Positions 6,956 through 11,849 of a stretch of 11,849 bases of DNA are shown piece after piece (within the stretch, counting starts at the first letter, position 1; every line of letters begins with the position of its first letter). Below the pieces are notes generated by a model. The model made no database searches. It saw only the letters and a list, made by a program, of their open reading frames with translations, and was not told the origin of the DNA. Position numbers and translations under genes: made by a program. The DNA comes from Desulfobacterales bacterium (GTDB lineage: Bacteria > Desulfobacterota > Desulfobacteria > Desulfobacterales > JAHEIW01). The stretch covers positions 1 through 11,849 of the forward strand of contig JAQYWI010000169.1 in NCBI GenBank assembly GCA_030145015.1. The letters are read 5' to 3'.

Positions 6956-7962
6956 TGAATGCACTGCTCGAAGTTAAGGGACTGCATGTTGACATTCCAT
7001 TGGAAGCGGGCGTTTTGCATGCGGTGCGCGGCGTTGACATTGCCGTCGAACGCGGCAAGACCCTGGCGCTGGTAGGCGAGTCAGGTTGCGGGAAATCATT
7101 GAGCGTGCTGTCGGTGATGAATCTGCTGCCCCAAAAGGCCAAATGGCGCGTTGACCGAATTTTTTTCGATGGCATAGATCTCGACCATGCCAGCGCAAGC
7201 CAGATGGCGGATATCCGCGGCTCAAAAATCGCCATGATTTTTCAAGAGCCCATGACCTCGCTCAATCCCTGCTATACTATTGGTAACCAGCTGGAAGAAG
7301 CCCTGCTGACCCATAAAAATGTGTCCCGGCAGGAAGCCCAGGATCGCGCGGTGTTCCTATTGGAGAAAGTCGGGATAACCGCCGCCGCCAGCCGCTTAAG
7401 GCAATACCCGCATCAACTTTCGGGGGGCCTGCGCCAACGGGTGATGATTGCCATGGGGTTGATGTGCGACCCGCCCTTGATCATCGCCGATGAACCCACC
7501 ACCGCCCTGGATGTGACCATTCAGGCCCAGATTCTGGCGCTACTGGCTTCCATACAGAAGGAGTTCGACATGGGGATGATCCTCATCACCCACGATCTGG
7601 GCGTGGTGGCCCGCATCGCCGACAAGGTGAATATTATGTATTGCGGACAGGTTGTTGAATCCGGAGAGGCATCCGATCTGTTCGGGAACCCCCTGCATCC
7701 CTATACCCAGGGACTTTTACGCTGCATACCCATTCCAGGTAAAACCAATCCTGGAGCCCACCTGGGGTCGATTCCCGGAATGGTACCAACGCCAATAGGA
7801 CAACAGATTGGGTGCGTTTTTCAAAACCGGTGTCAATATGTGATGAACCAGTGCCAGTCAACCCGAGTGGGGGTGACGCAGATCTCGGCCGGTAGAGAAT
7901 ATCGCTGTCTTTTGGACCCGGAAACTTGCCGGAAAAACATGAACATAGGTAAACGCAAATGA
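6955..7962 (+). CDS. ABC transporter ATP-binding protein, OppD/DppD-like
   Basis: Cytoplasmic ATPase of 335 residues that powers the importer with its partner encoded next. Walker A GESGCGKS (41-48), Q-loop Q97 ([11 protein letters not shown]), signature LSGGLRQR (155-162; the family often has LSGGM here), Walker B PLIIADE (174-180) and switch histidine H213 (ITHD). The C-terminal oligopeptide-transporter extension begins at HPYTQGLL (248-255) and carries cysteines 287, 293, 300 and 318 in the pattern GCVFQNRC...C...C. This pattern is reported to hold an iron-sulphur cluster in some homologues; whether it does here is unknown. Start is GTG at 6955 with GGAGGG (6943-6948) six bases upstream, overlapping the permease stop. 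Its TGA overlaps the next ATG. Confidence 0.93.
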   Translation: MNALLEVKGLHVDIPLEAGVLHAVRGVDIAVERGKTLALVGESGCGKSLSVLSVMNLLPQKAKWRVDRIFFDGIDLDHASASQMADIRGSKIAMIFQEPMTSLNPCYTIGNQLEEALLTHKNVSRQEAQDRAVFLLEKVGITAAASRLRQYPHQLSGGLRQRVMIAMGLMCDPPLIIADEPTTALDVTIQAQILALLASIQKEFDMGMILITHDLGVVARIADKVNIMYCGQVVESGEASDLFGNPLHPYTQGLLRCIPIPGKTNPGAHLGSIPGMVPTPIGQQIGCVFQNRCQYVMNQCQSTRVGVTQISAGREYRCLLDPETCRKNMNIGKRK

Positions 7963-8912
7963 CAACTGCCCTTTTGCATACAGAGGATCTTACCAAAGTA
8001 TACCAAATCAGCGCCGGAATTTTCAAAGGCAAGAAGTCCTTGACCGCGGCCAACGGCATCAGCCTCGATATCAACCTGGGAGAAGTTGTCGGACTGGTGG
8101 GGGAGTCCGGATGCGGAAAAAGTACCATAGCCAAAATCATCATGGGTCTGGAAAAGGCCACCAGCGGAAACGTTTTTTTTGCCGGAGCGCCCATAGAGAA
8201 TATGGATCGTGAAGAGATGTCACGTTGCATTCAGCCCATATTCCAAGATCCCTATTCATCCTTGAATCCGCGCAAATCCATAGAAGCGATTGTCTCGCTT
8301 CCCTATCGGGTACACAAAGTGGGTAATAAAGCCCAAATGGAGGCCCGCGTCGAAGAGATTCTGGAGATAGTTGGGCTCCCCTCCCGCATGCGCTACAGTT
8401 ATCCCAATCAACTCTCCGGCGGGCAACGCCAGCGGGTGGCCATTGCCCGGGCGCTCATGATGAGTCCCGAACTGGTGATTTGCGACGAACCCACCTCTGC
8501 CCTGGATGTGTCGGTCCAATCTCAAATTCTGAACTTGCTACTAGATCTCCGTGATAAACAAGGCTTGACCTACATGATCATTACCCACAATCTTTGCGTG
8601 GTGGAGCACATCGCCACCCGCGTTGCGGTGATGTATCTGGGGCGCATTGTAGAAGAGGCCGAAACCAAAACACTTTTTGCCAATCCGCGCCATCCTTATA
8701 CCAACGCACTGCTGGCTTCGGTGTTGACCCCCGAACCGCAGCTGGGTCTGCCGGAGACCCATCTGGGCATCGCATACCCCAACCCCATCGATCCGCCCTC
8801 CGGGTGCACCTTTCATCCGCGCTGCCCCAAAGCAACGAAGGCGTGCAAACAAACCCGCCCGGAAGCCATGGTCGAAGCCGACCACCTGGTGGCGTGCCAC
8901 CATCCCGAATAG
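7959..8912 (+). CDS. ABC transporter ATP-binding protein, OppF/DppF-like
   Basis: Second ATPase of the importer, 317 residues. Walker [10 protein letters not shown] (48-56), Q-loop Q96 (PIFQDPYSSLNP), canonical signature LSGGQRQR (152-159), Walker B LVICDE (172-177), and H210 (IITHN, where the usual ITHD has Asn after the His). The C-terminal extension starts at HPYTNALL and has GCTFHPRCPKATKAC with a later cysteine (283, 289, 296, 313), matching the partner's cysteine set. It starts in an ATGA overlap with the first ATPase and so is translationally coupled; its own ribosome binding site is weak. This is the last gene of the operon. I see no clear terminator immediately after it. Confidence 0.94.
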   Translation: MTTALLHTEDLTKVYQISAGIFKGKKSLTAANGISLDINLGEVVGLVGESGCGKSTIAKIIMGLEKATSGNVFFAGAPIENMDREEMSRCIQPIFQDPYSSLNPRKSIEAIVSLPYRVHKVGNKAQMEARVEEILEIVGLPSRMRYSYPNQLSGGQRQRVAIARALMMSPELVICDEPTSALDVSVQSQILNLLLDLRDKQGLTYMIITHNLCVVEHIATRVAVMYLGRIVEEAETKTLFANPRHPYTNALLASVLTPEPQLGLPETHLGIAYPNPIDPPSGCTFHPRCPKATKACKQTRPEAMVEADHLVACHHPE

Positions 8913-9015
8913 GGGGACTAGTGGGGGACGTCGTTTACAAGGTGATCCCTGAGAAATAAGTACCCTTTTATTTTCAGCCAGCGAAATCAAAAATGTGAGT
9001 TTCAGTTTGTCAGCA

Positions 9016-9043
9016 GGCCAATGCATATTTGTAGATATTGGCC
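9016..9043. repeat. Stem-loop in the gap after the importer operon
   Basis: GGCCAAT (9016-9022) and ATTGGCC (9037-9043) form a perfect 7-bp inverted repeat with a 14-base loop, about 100 bases after the last importer gene. No T-run follows on either strand, so it is at best a weak or Rho-assisted end of the operon. Otherwise 8913-9120 holds no gene that I can support. A frame continuing from the transposase remnant after its TAG stop runs through it on the minus strand. Confidence 0.35.
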
Positions 9044-9120
9044 TCAATCAGACCTATACGGCGCAAAACGAGCCATATAAAGTGCGTTAAGGCTTCACCG
9101 GAAGCCGTATGGGCTTTCGC

Positions 9121-9792
9121 CTATCGCTTTATATTGCAGGCTATCACTTTACAGGCAACTGCAAAACATACTTTGGCTGCTCTACGAATTCGAAGCTTAC
9201 CCATGCCGTGTTTGCGCTTCAATTCAGACATTGTCGCTTCGACTCCAGAACGGATTTTGTATTGCTCCTTCCATTCGTCAGTTTGTTGATTTGCAAACAT
9301 CTGGTCGCGTAACAGAAGTGCGGGTGTTAATTCTAATCGAAAATTCCCGACTGTGTCTTTAGGTTTGCAACCACGGACGCGATGATTTGGTGCGCGAACC
9401 GGGCAAATATTAAGTATACTGCATTTACGGCAGATGTCTCCGTCGAAGATAGCATGAAGCGATTTACCCTTTTGGCTGTTATGGCTAAGCTTGCGGTGAC
9501 CTATTGGACTATGTCCCTCGGGGCATTTAACGGCAAAGCCTTCTGTGTTAAATTCGAACTGATCGCGCCCCAATACCTCATCAGGTATACGGCAACGATT
9601 GACAGGAGTATAAAATTCTACCTTGCGTTCTAATACTTTCAGTGCAGATGGAGCCGATGGATAACCGCCATCGGCAAATAGTTTGTCAGGTTTTAAACCA
9701 GCCGCTTCCAACCGATTAAGAACATCAGGCGCCTTGCCCATGTCGGACTTGGGTTCTTTTTTGATTTCACAATTTTCCTGAAATATAGAAAT
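9121..9792 (-). pseudogene. C-terminal half of an IS1182-like DDE transposase (IS remnant)
   Basis: The minus-strand frame is open from 9792 (first ATG 9741) to a TAG at 9121-9123. The 206 residues after the ATG carry KLFADGGYPSA with the second catalytic aspartate (D24). A cysteine-rich segment follows (CPEGHS; CRKCSILNICPVRAPNHRVRGC, cysteines 73, 104, 107, 113, 125). RSGVEATMSELKRKHG holds the catalytic glutamate (E168), and the end KVIACNIKR is typical. The order fits IS1182-type transposases, which are about twice this long. The N-terminal half with the first catalytic aspartate is absent, and a TGA stands at 9793-9795, so it cannot transpose. After the TAG the frame stays open about 35 codons (to near 9013), so the TAG may itself be a nonsense mutation. 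The terminal inverted repeats cannot be assigned because one end is lost. Confidence 0.85.
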
Positions 9793-9940
9793 TCATTTTT
9801 ATTCCCTGATCTGAAGAGCTATTTTACAACCGATTAATAAAAAGACTACCAGAACAAACATATAAATTGTGCTTGTTGGCAATGGTTGAGATATTTACGA
9901 ACTGAAAGATTCTCCAATATTAAAGCTTATGTAACAAAAT

Positions 9941-10084
9941 CTATAATTTTTCAAAATTTCTGAGATTCTGCCAACCACAAGATCTTGTGGTTGCCACCTC
10001 CACTATCATTTGTTTGATTTCGGCTATAAGTCCATACCGTGAAAATCTAAAGTTCTGTTTGGTATTAGCAAACGCAATACACAC
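9941..10084 (-). CDS. Possible 47-aa protein, unknown function
   Basis: A GTG at 10084 is preceded by AGGAGG (10090-10095) with five intervening bases, one of the best ribosome binding sites in the window. The frame MCIAFANTKQNFRFSRYGLI... stays open for 47 codons to TAG at 9941-9943. It lies 35 bases after the 135-aa gene on the same strand and could share its transcript. I recognise no domain and see no signal peptide or membrane helix. A perfect 22-bp palindrome falls inside it and encodes TTRSCGW, which may mean the DNA is not protein-coding. It could also be the 5' remnant of a larger gene cut off by the IS remnant. Confidence 0.3.
   Translation of the reverse strand: MCIAFANTKQNFRFSRYGLIAEIKQMIVEVATTRSCGWQNLRNFEKL
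9969..9996. repeat. Long near-perfect palindrome (22-bp perfect core)
   Basis: From 9972 to 9993 the sequence is exactly self-complementary, the half being CAACCACAAGA. Outside it one C-C mismatch is followed by two more pairs, so 13 of 14 pairs match over 28 bp. No T-run flanks it. It can form a cruciform or a hairpin on either strand. It could be an operator, a site-specific recombination or transposition target, or the terminal part of a lost element; the IS remnant ends about 180 bp away. Confidence 0.75.
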
Positions 10085-10119
10085 AGGCACCTCCTCAAAA
10101 AAACAAACCAAATAACAAA

Positions 10120-10527
10120 CTAAACCAACTCCAATCCCCTTTCTCCCGCTTCGCCAAAATCCACCCCAAACATCTTTTCCAGCTCAAGTCGCCGGTACTT
10201 TTCATCATCTCTGAGCATCTGGCATTCACAAACCAGTTTGCGACCCAGCCGTTCAAATATGATATCCTGGACCACATAAAAATCATAACCGGTTCGTTCA
10301 CAATAATTCCAGAGTAACCGGAATGGTTTCCAATTGGGATTTCGCCGATCATGGGATTCCCCACAGGTATAAGTCGTGTAACTGTAATTGTGCCCAATGT
10401 ATTTAACCTGCTTGAGATTTGATTGCAGGGCCTTGATATACCCATCAATGAATGGGCGGTAGTATTTTTCTTGTCCGAGATTGAGATGTGTATGATCAGG
10501 TGTCCTCATTTTGGGTGGCCGTTTCAT
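10120..10527 (-). CDS. Hypothetical protein, 135 aa
   Basis: I do not recognise this protein. The start ATG at 10527 has AAGGA (10536-10540) eight bases upstream, which supports a real gene. It begins with basic residues (MKRPPKMR), followed by DHTHLNLGQEKYYRPF, a Tyr/His-rich middle (KYIGHNYSYTTYTCGESHDRR), then NWKPFRLLWNYCERTGYDFYVV and an acidic, charged helical tail (LRDDEKYRRLELEKMFGV). Three cysteines cluster at TCG, YCER and VCEC. No signal peptide or membrane helix is evident, so it is probably a soluble cytoplasmic protein. It stands alone between an IS remnant and an outer-membrane protein gene, typical of accessory DNA. An overlapping frame (10095-10448) lacks a ribosome binding site and is taken as a shadow. 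Confidence 0.65.
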   Translation of the reverse strand: MKRPPKMRTPDHTHLNLGQEKYYRPFIDGYIKALQSNLKQVKYIGHNYSYTTYTCGESHDRRNPNWKPFRLLWNYCERTGYDFYVVQDIIFERLGRKLVCECQMLRDDEKYRRLELEKMFGVDFGEAGERGLELV

Positions 10528-10978
10528 GGTGGGTGTCCTTTTTGGTGTTTGTTCGGGGGATGGGACGTAGGGGGGATTGCTTGAAATCGATTTCGCATCT
10601 GGAATTTGAAAATTGAGTACTATCTGAAGAGAAGGTCTGCTTGGAAAAGAAGGGATAGATTTGGGATGAATTTCGTTAGTGCAGCTCGTTAAATGAATTG
10701 CCGGGTTCTTGTTGAAATTAGACTAATCTAAAATTTTTCTTGTGTCATTTCTTTTGGATTAGCTGATGAAATCAATCAAGATCGGCAGGATTTTATTTAT
10801 AGCCGGAATCTAAAATTCAAGGAAAGTGTGGGTTGCGCAGTGTAATATATAATCTTGGAAAACCTGAATAAGCGGATTATTGGACCTGTGATATAAATTG
10901 AATATCACAAATTTTTTGGAGATTCAAAACCTTTGATATGTTGGATATCTGCAAATTTTATGCTCGGATTTAATACTT
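10528..10978. other. 450-bp gene-free stretch
   Basis: No convincing ORF on either strand. It should contain the promoter of the 135-aa gene (minus strand, right to left) and the 3' region of the outer-membrane protein gene. The only clear structure is the dyad at 10887-10909. I could not pick a -35/-10 pair for the 135-aa gene with confidence. Confidence 0.5.
10887..10917 (+). terminator. AT-rich terminator-like dyad
   Basis: TGTGATAT, seven bases, then ATATCACA form a perfect 8-bp stem, followed on the plus strand by AATTTTTT. The T-run is on the side that would stop plus-strand transcription, yet neighbouring genes on both sides are on the minus strand, so its job is unclear. TGTGA and TCACA recall CRP half-sites, but their 13-base gap is far from the 6 bases of a CRP site. 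Confidence 0.35.
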
Positions 10979-11849
10979 TTAAAACTCAATTCCGATCATC
11001 GCACCACTCAGAAAAGTTTGCGCCTCCAGAAAACTGATGTTGGAGTCCCGGTAGCGGTATCCTACCATTAACGTGGCGAAAAGGAAGTCTTGCCCGAAAA
11101 GATCAGAGCGCGTCAACATCCCAAAAACGGAATAATTTGTATCATTGCGGGTTTTGTTAAAAACAGGATGCTTATCATCGTAGTCATCCCATCCGATGGC
11201 CGCCTTCAGCATCAGCTGGTATAATTTTGAAAATTTGCGAAAACCCAATCCGAACTTATATCCCGTGTAAGCATTGGCTTCACCGTCAATGTCACCGATG
11301 GACAGCTCAAAGCCGGGTATCAGCGACAAGGAATGACCCAGCCGGAAGTCATATTTGATTTCAGCATTATGAATGTAGCCGTCGCGCGCCAGATCGTTGA
11401 AGCGATTGCCGATATCATCGACATTAACGTCAATTCGCGAAAACGCGTAAGAGAGCTTGAAGCCGGTGCCGAGTATTTCCTCGTAGGCAAAGCGGGCACC
11501 GTAATTGTATTCACGGGTTTCCTTGCGGCCGATGTCGGTCAGGTAAGGATCCCGCCAGGCCTCTGAAAAGGGTCGTGCAAAAACGGATATGTCCAACCGG
11601 CCGCCATCTGAAAAGGGTTGCACAAAACCCAGAGACAGCCCCGGCGGCCCACTGAGCTCCGGAGGGGTTCCAAAATAGACCTGCCGGCCGGATTCGGCAA
11701 AGGTGTAACGCAGATTAAACATGGCCAGCGGCATGAATTTGTCGTACCAGTCTGCATCTCCGCTTAAAGAATCGATTCGTTTATTTTCGTCGGTGGTTTT
11801 AAGCTGATCGGTGCTGGTCATATATCCGGCACCTGCTGAAAGCCTGCCG
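10979..11849 (-). CDS. DUF2860-like outer-membrane beta-barrel protein (partial, N-terminus beyond window)
   Basis: The frame enters from the right edge (SAGAGYMTSTDQL...) and ends with TAA at 10979, so only the C-terminal 290 or so residues are present and the start is outside. The sequence alternates polar and hydrophobic residues with frequent aromatic ends, as in beta-strands, and ends in GIEF, a terminal phenylalanine typical of proteins inserted by the Bam machinery. Recognisable family stretches are ENKRIDSL, LAMFNLRYTFAESGRQVYFGTP, FSEAWRDPYLT, GTGFKLSYAFSRIDV, KHPVFNKTRND and YRYRDSNISF, which match DUF2860 as I remember it. Function of the family is unknown. It sits in the outer membrane and shows no obvious link to the peptide importer. 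No terminator with a T-run in its own direction is seen. Confidence 0.8.
   Translation of the reverse strand, partial: GRLSAGAGYMTSTDQLKTTDENKRIDSLSGDADWYDKFMPLAMFNLRYTFAESGRQVYFGTPPELSGPPGLSLGFVQPFSDGGRLDISVFARPFSEAWRDPYLTDIGRKETREYNYGARFAYEEILGTGFKLSYAFSRIDVNVDDIGNRFNDLARDGYIHNAEIKYDFRLGHSLSLIPGFELSIGDIDGEANAYTGYKFGLGFRKFSKLYQLMLKAAIGWDDYDDKHPVFNKTRNDTNYSVFGMLTRSDLFGQDFLFATLMVGYRYRDSNISFLEAQTFLSGAMIGIEF

Noticed and set aside
7634..8230. 198-codon minus-strand frame across the junction of the two ATPase genes
   Set aside because: Antisense shadow of two well-supported ATPases with no family-like features.
9799..9861. 20-aa minus-strand ORF with a lipobox-like LLIGC
   Set aside because: Ends eight residues after the cysteine, has no good ribosome binding site, and lies in AT-rich DNA beside a broken transposase.
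1..11849. CRISPR array, tRNA, rRNA or defence/phage module
   Set aside because: No regular direct repeats with spacers, no cloverleaf-like sequence recognised, and no nuclease, methylase, integrase or phage structural protein among the supported genes.

Overview
This window looks like a chromosomal segment of a Gram-negative anaerobe, most plausibly a sulfate-reducer-type Desulfobacterota. That placement is inference. It rests on a periplasmic solute-binding protein with a Sec signal, a DUF2860-type outer-membrane beta-barrel, and the overall flavour of the proteins. No rRNA, tRNA, CRISPR array or intact mobile element is visible.

Layout. Positions 1-427 are AT-rich with no convincing gene. 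Positions 428-947 (minus) hold the middle of an M24 (Xaa-Pro aminopeptidase/dipeptidase-like) gene. It lacks its N-terminal part, has a frameshift in an A8 run and breaks off right after its FIGHGIGL motif. Its upstream end overlaps, in another frame, the last codons of an RpiR-family regulator (899-1831, minus). This suggests a deletion that joined the two genes. A 111-bp divergent promoter region separates the regulator from an M20 amidohydrolase/peptidase (1943-3115, plus). A 269-bp leader with three dyads and a good -10 element follows. Then comes a five-gene peptide ABC importer on the plus strand: binding protein (3385-4914), two permeases (4987-5904, 6065-6955) and two ATPases (6955-7962, 7959-8912). 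A GC-rich hairpin lies between binding protein and first permease, and a strong terminator-like hairpin with a T7 tail lies between the two permeases.

The right part is accessory: the C-terminal half of an IS1182-like transposase (9121-9792, minus), a short ORF with an excellent Shine-Dalgarno containing a perfect 22-bp palindrome, a 135-aa protein I do not recognise (10120-10527, minus), a 450-bp gene-free stretch with a terminator-like dyad, and the C-terminal part of a DUF2860-like outer-membrane protein that runs off the right edge.

How it works together (inference). The importer brings di-/oligopeptides into the cytoplasm, the M20 enzyme cleaves acyl or peptide bonds, and the now broken M24 peptidase would have trimmed proline-containing peptides. 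The RpiR/SIS regulator probably controls the divergent M20 gene and perhaps the importer. No clearly new system is evident. The most unusual points are the rpiR-M24 fusion scar, the terminator inside the importer operon, and the palindrome/short-ORF/orphan-gene cluster near 10 kb.
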